A DNA stretch of 64,000 nt from Ruminococcus sp. YRD2003 (GTDB taxonomy: Bacteria; Bacillota; Clostridia; Oscillospirales; Ruminococcaceae). The stretch lies in assembly GCA_900109435.1 (NCBI GenBank), contig FNZT01000007.1, forward strand, positions 1 to 64,000. The letters are read 5' to 3'. The notes beneath the pieces were generated by a model. The model made no database searches and was not told the origin of the DNA. It saw nothing but the letters and a program-made list of their open reading frames with translations. A program made the translations under genes and the position numbers. Shown here piece after piece: positions 23,233 through 31,924 of this stretch (positions are counted from its first letter, which is position 1; every line of letters starts with the position of its first letter).

Positions 23233-25308
23233 TCATTGTGCTGTGAGAAGCATCAGGCTCCTCGGCATGAGCTCGGCGCTGCCTATGACCTTCTCTCCGT
23301 CGCGGGCAGGGTCGCCCGTATAGGCAGCCACGCTCCACTCCATTCCCGCAGGTATTATCGGGAGCTCGAGCGTATGAGGCTCCCAGTGGGCGTTGACCGC
23401 GCAGTAAATGAACGTATCCGCGGGGACATCGTAGTCCTTCGCCGATTCCGTGTACATGAAGCCGAATGTCAGGAACGGCGAGTTTACATCGAGCTGCCAC
23501 GGCTTCTCGCCGTGAAAGGAGAGCTCGGGGTAGCCCGTGCTGTTATAGCCTGTGAAAAAGTCCGTTCTGCGAAGTACGGGGTGAGCTGCTCTGAATGCTA
23601 TCAGTCGGCGGAAAAACTCAAACATATCACGGTTTGAATCAAGCCTGTCCCAGTTGAGCCACGAGATGCGGTTGTCCTGACAGTAGGCGTTGTTGTTGCC
23701 GTACTGCGTGTTCATGAATTCGTCGCCCGAGAGCAGCATCGGTACTCCCCTGCTCAGCAGCAGAAGAGCTGCGGCGTTCTTCATCTGGCGCCTCCTCAGC
23801 GAGTTTATCTCCGCGTCGTCGGTGTCGCCCTCTGCTCCGCAGTTCCAGCTGTCGTTGCCGTCGCAGCCGTCACGGTTATCCTCGCCGTTGGCAAGGTTGT
23901 GCTTTTCGTTGTACGATACAAGGTCGTACAGCGTGAAGCCGTCGTGGCACGTGATGAAGTTTATAGATGCCTCAGCCGAGCGGTTGCCGTAGAGGTCCGC
24001 CGAGCCCTGTATGCGCGCTATGAGCTCGGGACCGTACTCAGCTCCGCTCTTGACAAAGCGGCGCAGACAGTCGCGGTATTTGCCGTTCCACTCCGCCCAG
24101 CGCCCCCATGCGGGGAAGCTCCCCACCTGATAGAGTCCGCCCGCGTCCCACGCCTCGGCGATGAGCTTGGTCTTGCCGAGGACGGCATCATGCGCGAGGA
24201 GCTCAAGCAGAGGCGGGCTCGCCATCGGTGCTCCGCTGCTGTCACGGGACATTATCGCCGCAAGGTCAAAGCGGAAGCCGTCGATGTGGTAGTCTGATAC
24301 CCAGTAGCGCAGACAGTCAAGTATGAAGTTGCGGACGACGGAATTGTTGCAGTTCATCGTGTTGCCGCAGCCGCTGAAATTGTAATAAAAGCCTTCGGGC
24401 GTGAGCAGGTAGTAGGTCTTGTTGTCGATGCCGCGGTAGGATATGCAGGGACCGTTCTCGTTGCCCTCGGCGGTGTGGTTGAACACTACGTCAAGCAGCA
24501 CTTCTATCCCTGCCTTGTGGAGCTTCTTGACCATGTTTTTCAGCTCCTCCGCCGTCAGTCCGAAAGCTGCCGACGCCGCATAGCCTGCCTTGGGAGCAAA
24601 GAAATTCACGGTCGAGTAGCCCCAGTAGTTGTACAGGCGCTCGCCGTCGATGACGCGGCTGTTCTCGAGCTCGTCGAACTCGAATATGGGCAGCAGCTCT
24701 ATGCAGTTCACGCCGAGTTCTTTCAGGTACGGTATCTTCTCTATCACGCCCGCGAATGTGCCCCTGTGCCTGATGCGCGATGTTTCGTCACGCGTGAAGC
24801 CGCGGATATGCATCTCGTATATCACGAGGTCCTTCATCGGTATCTCGAGAGGCTTGTCGCCGTCCCAATCGTAGTCCTCGGGAATGACGCGTCCGCGGTG
24901 GCGGAAGGTCTCATCGGCAGCGGGGGCTTCGCCCCATTTTTCGCTCCCGCCGACAAGCTTCGCGTACGGGTCGAGAAGTATTTTCGTGCTGTCGAAGCGG
25001 TGTCCCTGCTCGGGGACACAGGGTCCGCTGAAACGGTAGCCGTATTCGAGGTCTTCATAGTTGAGCCCGTATACTATCATGGAAAAAACGTTGCCTATAC
25101 GAAAGTCGTCGGGAAACGGCAGAACCGCAAACGGCTCGGGCTCGCCGATATGATACAGCAGCAGCTCGCACGTCTCCGCATACTTGGAGAATACCGAGAA
25201 ATTGACCGTGTCGTCTCCGATAAGGCTCGCGCCAAAGGGCTTGACCCTGCCGCAGCGGTATCTGATGCCGTTTAGTTCATGGGTGGGATAGTCATCAAGT
25301 CGTTTCAT
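23233..25308 (-). CDS. glgX: Glycogen debranching enzyme GlgX (GH13, isoamylase type)
   Basis: The 691-residue protein starts at ATG 25308 (GGAGGTGCTCAG before it). It has an N-terminal CBM48-like domain and a GH13 catalytic barrel: DVVFNHTAEGN, the nucleophile region DGFRFDLAAIM, the acid/base region LIAEAWDAGG and TCHDGFTLYDL. It hydrolyses alpha-1,6 branches of glycogen or starch dextrins in the cytoplasm. No signal peptide. Neighbouring galactokinase and GH130 genes are consistent with a carbohydrate-fermenting life style. Confidence 0.92.
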   Translation of the reverse strand: MKRLDDYPTHELNGIRYRCGRVKPFGASLIGDDTVNFSVFSKYAETCELLLYHIGEPEPFAVLPFPDDFRIGNVFSMIVYGLNYEDLEYGYRFSGPCVPEQGHRFDSTKILLDPYAKLVGGSEKWGEAPAADETFRHRGRVIPEDYDWDGDKPLEIPMKDLVIYEMHIRGFTRDETSRIRHRGTFAGVIEKIPYLKELGVNCIELLPIFEFDELENSRVIDGERLYNYWGYSTVNFFAPKAGYAASAAFGLTAEELKNMVKKLHKAGIEVLLDVVFNHTAEGNENGPCISYRGIDNKTYYLLTPEGFYYNFSGCGNTMNCNNSVVRNFILDCLRYWVSDYHIDGFRFDLAAIMSRDSSGAPMASPPLLELLAHDAVLGKTKLIAEAWDAGGLYQVGSFPAWGRWAEWNGKYRDCLRRFVKSGAEYGPELIARIQGSADLYGNRSAEASINFITCHDGFTLYDLVSYNEKHNLANGEDNRDGCDGNDSWNCGAEGDTDDAEINSLRRRQMKNAAALLLLSRGVPMLLSGDEFMNTQYGNNNAYCQDNRISWLNWDRLDSNRDMFEFFRRLIAFRAAHPVLRRTDFFTGYNSTGYPELSFHGEKPWQLDVNSPFLTFGFMYTESAKDYDVPADTFIYCAVNAHWEPHTLELPIIPAGMEWSVAAYTGDPARDGEKVIGSAELMPRSLMLLTAQ

Positions 25309-25368
25309 CTGAGCACCTCCGTGAAAAATATTACAAGTCACCGCAGTGAAAAAATCAGCGCTTCCGTT

Positions 25369-25400
25369 AAGGCAATACCGCACAAAGCTTTGTACGGAAT
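25369..25400. repeat. Solo end of the 19.7-kb MITE
   Basis: GGCAATACCGCACAAAGC at 25371-25388 is identical to the left end of the element at 19665. The matching right end is absent, so this is a fragment. Confidence 0.6.
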
Positions 25401-25423
25401 GCCGCTCCTTCGGCTCTCAACAC

Positions 25424-26992
25424 TCAGAACAAAGGCGCGACCAGCTTCAGCAGCTCTCCCGCGACCTTATAAAACACCTTTTCGTGCTTGATGGTATCAG
25501 GGGTAACGGGGCGGCACTTCGCGAGTGTCTCCTGAAAATCAGCCTCTATCTCGGGTATGCAGCCTGTCCTGTACATATACGCCGCGCACTCGAAGTGGTG
25601 GTAGAGGCTGCGGTAATCAAGGTTTATCGTCCCGACCACTGCCTTCTCGTCGTCGCAGACGAACACCTTCGAGTGTACGAATCCCGGGGTATACTCGTAT
25701 ATCTTCACGCCTGCCTTCGTCAGTCCCGCATAGTGCGTTTTCGCGAGCGCGTACGCTCCCTTCTTGTCGGGGATGCCAGGGAGAATGAGCTTCACGTCTA
25801 TCCCGCGCTCCGCTGCAAACCGCAGAGCGTATTCCATTTCGCCGTCAAGGATAAGGTACGGCGTCATTATGTGGACGTAGCGGGTCGCTCGGTTGAGTAT
25901 GTCCATGTACACCGTCTCACCGACCTTTTCGTCGTCGAGCGGGCAGTCGCCGAACGGCAGAACGAATCCGCTGTCCTTGTGCTCATCGCCGTAGGGAGCA
26001 CTGAGCCACTCGTCCCACTGAGGTGAACTCTCGCCTACATTCCACATCTGCAAAAACATCAGCGTGAATGTGCGGACTGCCTCTCCGCGCAGCATGACGG
26101 CACAGTCCTTCCAGTGACCGAATCTCTCGCGCCTGTTGATGTACTCGTCAGCCATATTTACTCCGCCCGTGAAACCGACCTTGCCGTCTATGACAAGTAT
26201 CTTGCGGTGGTCGCGGTAGTTGTAGTATGTCGACAGGAAAGGCAGTATCGGGGCAAAGGCTTTTGCCTTGATACCGAGTTTTGCGAGGCGCTCGGCGTAG
26301 TCATAGGTGAGGGTCGACATCTCGCACATCCCGTCATACATCACGCGCACTTCCACGCCCTGCTTCGCCTTGCGGGCAAGGATATCGAGAACCCGTCCCC
26401 ACATATAGCCCTCGTCGATGATGAAATACTCCATAAAGATGAAGCGCTCGGCTTTTTCAAGCTCCGCGAGGAGAGCCTCGAACTTCTTCTCGCCGATCGG
26501 GAAATAAGTCACGTCGGTGTTGTTGTATATCGGGAAGCAGCCCGTGCGGTTGATGTAGCAGAAGAGCGAATCGGTACCCGACTTTGCAAGCTCGGGGGCG
26601 CCGAGCACTTCGCTGTGCAGAGGAAGCATCTCCTTTGACTCGGCTATCGTGCTGATGACGAGCTTCTTGACTCTGATGTGACCTATGTCCTGCTTCGTGA
26701 AAAAGAGGAGGATAGCTCCAGGGACAGGGAACAGTGTGATGAGAACGAGCCACGTCAGCTTTGCGGCGGAGTCCATTTCACAGTTGAAGAGGTAGAACAC
26801 CATCAGCACCGAGAAGAGCACGAGCAGGACTTTTGCCTGCGGGAGATACTCGGTGAAGAGGAAATAAATGGAGACGAGTATGCCTATCTGCACGATGAGC
26901 AGTGCAAGTATGAGGAAGGCGCGGCTGAATATGAGCCTCCAGAAGCTCTTCTTGCGCTTGGGTATCAGCCGAATTATGTCCTTGTCGTCCAT
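25424..26992 (-). CDS. cls: Cardiolipin synthase
   Basis: This 522-residue protein has two N-terminal membrane helices (about 15-65), a third hydrophobic stretch, and two phospholipase-D HKD motifs: HRKILVIDGKVGFTGG and HSKVFVCDDEKAVVGTINLD. It joins two phosphatidylglycerol molecules to form cardiolipin at the membrane. Length and domain order match bacterial Cls. Start ATG 26992 has AAAGGACGTG upstream. Confidence 0.93.
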   Translation of the reverse strand: MDDKDIIRLIPKRKKSFWRLIFSRAFLILALLIVQIGILVSIYFLFTEYLPQAKVLLVLFSVLMVFYLFNCEMDSAAKLTWLVLITLFPVPGAILLFFTKQDIGHIRVKKLVISTIAESKEMLPLHSEVLGAPELAKSGTDSLFCYINRTGCFPIYNNTDVTYFPIGEKKFEALLAELEKAERFIFMEYFIIDEGYMWGRVLDILARKAKQGVEVRVMYDGMCEMSTLTYDYAERLAKLGIKAKAFAPILPFLSTYYNYRDHRKILVIDGKVGFTGGVNMADEYINRRERFGHWKDCAVMLRGEAVRTFTLMFLQMWNVGESSPQWDEWLSAPYGDEHKDSGFVLPFGDCPLDDEKVGETVYMDILNRATRYVHIMTPYLILDGEMEYALRFAAERGIDVKLILPGIPDKKGAYALAKTHYAGLTKAGVKIYEYTPGFVHSKVFVCDDEKAVVGTINLDYRSLYHHFECAAYMYRTGCIPEIEADFQETLAKCRPVTPDTIKHEKVFYKVAGELLKLVAPLF

Positions 26993-27054
26993 TTTTTCAC
27001 GTCCTTTGCTGGTGTATTTTGTAGGGCGGCGTTTCGTGCGCCTGCAAATAGTTA

Positions 27055-27145
27055 AAGAATTACGGGCGAGCGGAACTCGCCCCTACGTAAATACCAATGT
27101 AGGGGCTGCCTTTGGCAGTCCGCAAATCCCTGTATATATGCGGAC
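27055..27145. repeat. GTAGGGGCG palindromic repeat unit
   Basis: GGGCGAGCGGAACTCGCCC is followed by CTAC and a second stem GGGGCTGCC...GGCAG. The same units recur at 28.5, 35.1-35.4, 37.2-37.9 and 39.4-39.7 kb. They are noncoding REP-like elements found only in the core part of the window. Confidence 0.7.
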
Positions 27146-27174
27146 GTCCGATAGTCACCCCTGCAATCTGAGCT

Positions 27175-28461
27175 CTAAAGCACAATCTCAGTCCCGCCGA
27201 CAGGACGTATCGTCATTATGCGGCACGCTCCGAGCCCGAACACCCTGTCCATTTCCGCTGCGTAGGTCTCCGCAAGATAGGTCGGGACGAATGCCTGTAC
27301 GGTCCCCGCAAAGCCGCCGCCGTGTACTCTCACTGCTCCGCAGCCGCCGAGCACACGCTTGCTCAGCATTATCGCGAGGGGAAGCTCCTGCCTCTCCGAC
27401 ACGCCCGCAGGGACAAGATTCTGGAGCAGCTCCGCCGATGACTCACCCGACTCGTTTACAAGACGGAAAAATTCCTCGAGGTCGCCTCCGCTGAGAGCCT
27501 CTCCTTCAAGCTCGGCACGTCTGCTCTCAGCAAAGAAGTGGGCGGAGCGAAGGATAGCCCTGTCCGAACACTTCTCCCTCAGCTCGGGGAGCTTTGCGTA
27601 AAACTCGTCCTCGTCCACATCGCGAAGATACTCCGCCCCGAAACACGCGGCGACTGTCTTCATCTCCGTCGGGATAGCCGAATATTCGTCCGTGAGAGCG
27701 GCGTGGCTGCCCTTTGTATCCGTTATGCAGAGGCTGTAGCCCGCACCCGTGAAATCAAAACGCACGGGAGTTATCACGGGCGCGCACGGGTCGGCGAAGT
27801 CTATGGCGACAAATCCGCCGACTGCGCTGACAGTCTGGTCCATGAGACCGCTCGCCTTGCCGAAATACTGCGTTTCGGCAAACTGCCCTGCCTTGGCGAT
27901 GTTAATCGCCCCTGCCCTGCCCTCATTGCAGCCGAGGTCTATCATAATGCCGATGAGCGTCTCGAATGCCGCCGAGGACGACAGACCGCCCCCTATCAGC
28001 AGGTCAGAGCTCAAATACGCCGTAAATCCGCCAATCTCTGCACCCGCAGCCGCAAACTGCGCCGCGATGCCGCGTATCAGTGACGCGGAAGTCCCGCGCT
28101 CGGACTCGCGCATCTCAAGGTCGGATAGGTCTACCTCGCATGGCTCGCAGCCCTCGGAATATATGCGGATAATGCCGTCGTCCGTGAAGTCGGCGAGGGC
28201 TATGATATCGGGGTCTACTGCCGCCACAAGCACGCAGCCGTGCTGGTGGTCGGTGTGATTGCCGCCTATCTCGGTGCGTCCCGAGGCGGAAAATACGCGC
28301 ACATCGCTGCACTCGGGACAGAGACGCGAAAAGTGCTCGGCAGCACTCAGATAGCGCGCTCGCTGGCGGAGGTATTCACGCTCGCCGAAGCCGTAAAGCT
28401 CTCGGAACCGCGCGTCAAGTCGTCCGCAGGAAAGAGCGGAGCAGAGTTCCTGTATGGTCAT
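27175..28461 (-). CDS. galK: Galactokinase
   Basis: A GHMP kinase of 428 residues. The N-terminal signature is GRTEIGGNHTDHQHG (about 61-75), the ATP-binding loop GGGLSSSAAFE (about 155-165), and the third motif CGAVRVHGGGFAGTVQAF near the C-terminus. It phosphorylates galactose at C1 in the Leloir pathway. It is about 30 residues longer than typical GalK. Start ATG 28461 follows AAAGGACCTCCACC. No galT or galE is in the window. Confidence 0.9.
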   Translation of the reverse strand: MTIQELCSALSCGRLDARFRELYGFGEREYLRQRARYLSAAEHFSRLCPECSDVRVFSASGRTEIGGNHTDHQHGCVLVAAVDPDIIALADFTDDGIIRIYSEGCEPCEVDLSDLEMRESERGTSASLIRGIAAQFAAAGAEIGGFTAYLSSDLLIGGGLSSSAAFETLIGIMIDLGCNEGRAGAINIAKAGQFAETQYFGKASGLMDQTVSAVGGFVAIDFADPCAPVITPVRFDFTGAGYSLCITDTKGSHAALTDEYSAIPTEMKTVAACFGAEYLRDVDEDEFYAKLPELREKCSDRAILRSAHFFAESRRAELEGEALSGGDLEEFFRLVNESGESSAELLQNLVPAGVSERQELPLAIMLSKRVLGGCGAVRVHGGGFAGTVQAFVPTYLAETYAAEMDRVFGLGACRIMTIRPVGGTEIVL

Positions 28462-28534
28462 GGTGGAGGTCCTTTCGTTAATGAGAATCGCGGGGATAGC
28501 CGACGTTTTGAAGCGAATTCTGCTGTTCGTATCG

Positions 28535-28620
28535 TAGGGGCGAGTTCCGCTCGCCCGTCAGTTGTCGGTATTTATCGGAGGCGCTCGGATAAGCAGCTTT
28601 GCCGTAATGCGCCCCTACAA
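28535..28620. repeat. GTAGGGGCG repeat in the galK/GH130 divergent region
   Basis: GTAGGGGCGAGTTCCGCTCGC at 28538 onward and GCGCCCCTAC at 28611 frame a noncoding insert. The rest of 28462-28800 has no gene. Confidence 0.6.
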
Positions 28621-28805
28621 AGCCTTCATACACATTATTATAAACTATATTGCAAAAAAAATCTACTATTTTTTACAAAATAATTTTTCACTCGATATTT
28701 AAGCTGCCAGCTCGATAATTTAAGTCGGGTTTGGCGTATGATATACAAAAAGCTGCTTCTATATTCGGTAAACTCTACAAAGTTGGCGAAATGGCACCGC
28801 AGCTA

Positions 28806-28834
28806 TTGACAAGTCCGCAAAATAAATGTATACT
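28806..28834 (+). promoter_or_regulatory. Promoter of the GH130 gene
   Basis: TTGACA (28806-28811), 17 nt, TATACT (28829-28834), 62 bp before ATG 28897. Confidence 0.75.
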
Positions 28835-28896
28835 TAACGTATCAGGACACAAAGTGATAAATTAACTTTATTTAAGCTGTTTAAGGAGTGCTTTTT

Positions 28897-29916
28897 ATGT
28901 CAGATATCAAGCTCATCTGCCCGCCTCTCCCGAATATGCCCTGGCAGGACAAGCCAGCAGGCTGTACGGCTCCGATGTGGCGGCACACCGAGAACCCTAT
29001 TATCGGCAGGAACCCTGTCCCTAACGTGGCACGCGTCTTCAACAGCGCCGTTATGCCCTATCAGAACGGCTTTGTGGGCGTTTTCCGCGGCGAGCAGCGT
29101 GACGGTGTCTCCCATATCTACTTCGGCACCAGCAAGGATGCTCTCCACTGGGACTTCGAGCCCGAAAAAATACCGTTTTTCGATGAGAACGGCGAGCCCT
29201 TCCAGCCGATATATGCCTATGACCCCCGCCTCGTAAAAGTCGAGGACACTTACTACGCGATATGGTGTCAGGATATGTACGGCGCATCTATCGGTATCGC
29301 GAAAACCACTGATTTCAAGCGCTTTACACGTATCGAGAACCCCTTCCTCCCGTACAACAGGAACGCTGTGCTCTTCCCGAGAAAAATAAACGGCAATTTC
29401 GTGATGCTCTCCCGCCCCTGCGATAACGGGCACACCGCGTTCGGTGACATCTTCCTCAGCGAGAGCCCCGATATGGAGTTCTGGGGTCGTCACCGCCATG
29501 TCATGGGCAGAACGAGCTGCTGGTGGGAAGGTCTGAAGATCGGCGGCGGTGCTGCTCCCATAGAAACGGATAAGGGCTGGCTGATGTTCTATCACGGTGT
29601 GGTCAACACCTGCAACGGCTACGTTTACAGCATCGGTGCGGCAATGCTCGACCTCGACGAGCCGTCGAAAGTCCTGCACCGCTGTGCGAGCTATGTGCTC
29701 ACGCCCGAGGAATGGTACGAGGAGCGCGGCTTTGTGCCGAACGTGTGCTTCCCGTGTGCTACCCTCCACGACTCGGAAACAGGCAGGATAGCGCTGTATT
29801 ACGGCTGCGCGGACAGCTACGTCGGCGTGGCATATACCACTGCGCAGGAGATATATGACTATATCCTCAAATACGACCACGCCTCCGACGACGACAGATC
29901 CCTCGGAAGAAGATGA
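28897..29916 (+). CDS. GH130 beta-1,4-mannooligosaccharide phosphorylase
   Basis: A 339-residue five-bladed propeller enzyme of family GH130, similar over its length to Ruminococcus mannooligosaccharide phosphorylases. Visible features are NPVPNVARVFNSAV, VFRGEQRDGVSHI, the acid Asp region YDPRLVKVEDTYY, and WLMFYHGV. It phosphorolyses terminal mannose from beta-mannan fragments to mannose-1-phosphate in the cytoplasm. ATG 28897 is preferred over GTG 28888 because TAAGGAG sits at suitable distance. Subfamily (GH130_1 or _2) is not settled by eye. Confidence 0.88.
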   Translation: MSDIKLICPPLPNMPWQDKPAGCTAPMWRHTENPIIGRNPVPNVARVFNSAVMPYQNGFVGVFRGEQRDGVSHIYFGTSKDALHWDFEPEKIPFFDENGEPFQPIYAYDPRLVKVEDTYYAIWCQDMYGASIGIAKTTDFKRFTRIENPFLPYNRNAVLFPRKINGNFVMLSRPCDNGHTAFGDIFLSESPDMEFWGRHRHVMGRTSCWWEGLKIGGGAAPIETDKGWLMFYHGVVNTCNGYVYSIGAAMLDLDEPSKVLHRCASYVLTPEEWYEERGFVPNVCFPCATLHDSETGRIALYYGCADSYVGVAYTTAQEIYDYILKYDHASDDDRSLGRR

Positions 29917-29920
29917 CCGA

Positions 29921-29944
29921 AAGCACCCTGCGGGGTGCTTTTTC
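29921..29944 (+). terminator. Terminator of the GH130 gene
   Basis: AAGCACCC-TGCG-GGGTGCTT followed by TTTT. The next ~350 bp (to 30297) is AT-rich and noncoding; nothing else was identified. Confidence 0.85.
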
Positions 29945-30297
29945 ACTTGCAGCAAAACCCCTGCTTCCCGCTCGGTGTATGTGCCCCTTATACAGGTCAC
30001 CGCAGCAGACATATCCGTTTAGTTCATTATCCACAAACCGAGCCGAATTTGCTGCCTGCGTTTTTATGCTCCGTCAATTTCACCAACGTTTTTCCGAACA
30101 TATGTGCGTATATCCTTTGCTGCTCTCGTCATATTGCACAAACGTGAGTGTTAAAACTTGTCCGCATTGTACTCAGCTTGCAATTTTTCTTTCATTTTCG
30201 CAAAAAATACTTGCAGTTTTTTGTGTAATGTGATAAAATATAGTAATACTTGAAATTGACGATATTTATTTTCAGCACTTTTATAAAGGAGAAAGAT

Positions 30298-31371
30298 ATG
30301 GCAAAGATAAAAGCTGCCGTTATTTTCGGCGGTACTGCTCAGGAACATGAGCTGTCACTCGCCTCTGCCGCAGAGGTCATCCGCAATATCCCCGCCGACA
30401 AGTACGACGTTACCTGCATCGGCATCACCAAAAAAGGCCGCTGGCTCTACTTCCCCGGGGACGTGGAGGAAATAGCCGACGGAAGCTGGGAGATGAACTC
30501 CGACAATACGTCCGCGATACTCTCCCCCGACCCGCTCCACCGCGGTATCGTTGTCCTTGAGGACGGCGACGCTACTATCCGCAGGATAGACGTGGTATTT
30601 CCCGTGCTTCTGGGAAAGAAAGGCGCCGACGGCACTATACAGGCTCTGCTCGATATGTCGGGCATACCCTACGTCGGAAGCGGTCACCTCGCCGCTGCCT
30701 CCTGCATGGACAAATCCCACACGCACATGATGCTCGACGACTACGGCATCCCTACCGCTGACTGGAAGCTTATCACTCAGCGTGATATCAACAACATCGA
30801 CAAGCGCTGTGAGGAGATAGCCTCTTCTCTCGGATTCCCCGTCATCGTCAAGCCCGCCAACAGCGGGTGCAGCGCGGGTACGACTCTCGCGAACGATATC
30901 GACGAGCTCAAATCCGCCGTCAAGGTCGCTTTCTCAAACGATAACAAAGTCCTCGCGGAAAGATATATCAGGGGACGCAGGATAGAAGTTGCCGTTTTCG
31001 GCTATGATTCACCGTTCGCTTCCAATGTCGGAGAGATCCTCTCCGTCGGCAGGAAGTACGACCCGACCGAGGTCAGAAAGAATTCATTCGACGACTTCAC
31101 TATCCCTGCCGACCTCCCAGACAATACTGCGGCAAGCATCCGCGAGACCGCTGTCAAGACATTCAAGGCTCTCGGCTGCAAAGGTCTCGCAAGAGTGGAC
31201 TTCCTCCTCACTGCGGACGGCGAGCTCCTGCTCAACAAGGTCGTGACCTCACCAGGACTCAGACTAAACAGCGTTTTCCCGAAGCTTATGGCTCAGTTCG
31301 GCATCGATATGCCCGAGCTCGTGGATATGCTCCTCGAACAGGCTCTGGAAAACTCGGAAAGGGCGTACTGA
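30298..31371 (+). CDS. D-Ala-D-Ala ligase-like ATP-grasp protein, altered metal site
   Basis: A 357-residue protein from ATG 30298 (AAAGGAGAAAGAT). The N-terminal Ddl signature (VIFGGTAQEHELSLASA), ATP-grasp loop (KPANSGCSAGTTLA) and RVDFLL metal Asp are present. The C-terminal signature, normally E-[VI]-N-T-x-P-G, reads NKVVTSPGLRLNSVFPKLM. The Glu and Asn that bind Mg2+ are thus replaced by Lys and Val. It may be a divergent ligase, a pseudoenzyme, or a second Ddl alongside a normal one elsewhere. The stop overlaps the next ATG by one base. Confidence 0.8.
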   Translation: MAKIKAAVIFGGTAQEHELSLASAAEVIRNIPADKYDVTCIGITKKGRWLYFPGDVEEIADGSWEMNSDNTSAILSPDPLHRGIVVLEDGDATIRRIDVVFPVLLGKKGADGTIQALLDMSGIPYVGSGHLAAASCMDKSHTHMMLDDYGIPTADWKLITQRDINNIDKRCEEIASSLGFPVIVKPANSGCSAGTTLANDIDELKSAVKVAFSNDNKVLAERYIRGRRIEVAVFGYDSPFASNVGEILSVGRKYDPTEVRKNSFDDFTIPADLPDNTAASIRETAVKTFKALGCKGLARVDFLLTADGELLLNKVVTSPGLRLNSVFPKLMAQFGIDMPELVDMLLEQALENSERAY

Positions 31372-31787
31372 TGAAGAAGGACGTTCTCATCTCGCTGACA
31401 AGCATACAGTGGCAGGACAACGAAAAAAACGAGACCGAGCTCTTCACGCGCGCTTCGCTCTCGCGGTCGGGCGATAAGGACGTGATATCCTATGAGGATA
31501 CCTCGGCTACGGGCTTTGATGGGTCGGTCACCACAATTACGGTAAGCGGCAACGATTCCGCTTCTATCATAAGGCGAGGCACGGCAAACTCGGTGCTCTC
31601 GCTCGAGATAGGCAGAAAGCACTACTGCCAGTACGGCACCCCTTTCGGTGATATGCGCATCGGCGTCTACACCCACGCTATCGACAACACTATCGAAAAG
31701 GACGGTCGGCTGTACATGAAGTATACCCTCGACCTCAACTCGTCTTACCTCTCGGACAACGAGATAATTATGAATATCAAGAGCTGA
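31371..31787 (+). CDS. DUF1934 beta-barrel protein (YwiB-like)
   Basis: The 138-residue protein belongs to DUF1934, small calycin-like barrels. Evidence includes GSVTTITVSGNDSASIIRRG, YCQYGTPFGDMRIGVYT and YTLDLNSSYLSDNEI. In many Firmicutes the family lies next to argS, as here. The biochemical role is unknown. It overlaps the ddl-like stop by one base (TGATG), so the two are coupled. Confidence 0.88.
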   Translation: MKKDVLISLTSIQWQDNEKNETELFTRASLSRSGDKDVISYEDTSATGFDGSVTTITVSGNDSASIIRRGTANSVLSLEIGRKHYCQYGTPFGDMRIGVYTHAIDNTIEKDGRLYMKYTLDLNSSYLSDNEIIMNIKS

Positions 31788-31924
31788 GCGCGGTGTCCGC
31801 GCCGCTGATCCGCGTTGACGCCCGCAAGCTCGCTTTCACGATTCTGAACATATAATCGGGTGAACAACGTTCGCCCCTGCACAAGCACCAAAATCACATA
31901 CATATAAAAGGAAGGATAACACCA

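Noticed and set aside
24475..25275. 266-codon plus-strand frame inside glgX
   Set aside because: Antisense of conserved GH13 sequence.
28900..30012. 370-codon minus-strand frame over the GH130 gene
   Set aside because: Antisense shadow of a recognised enzyme, with no recognisable domain or start signal.
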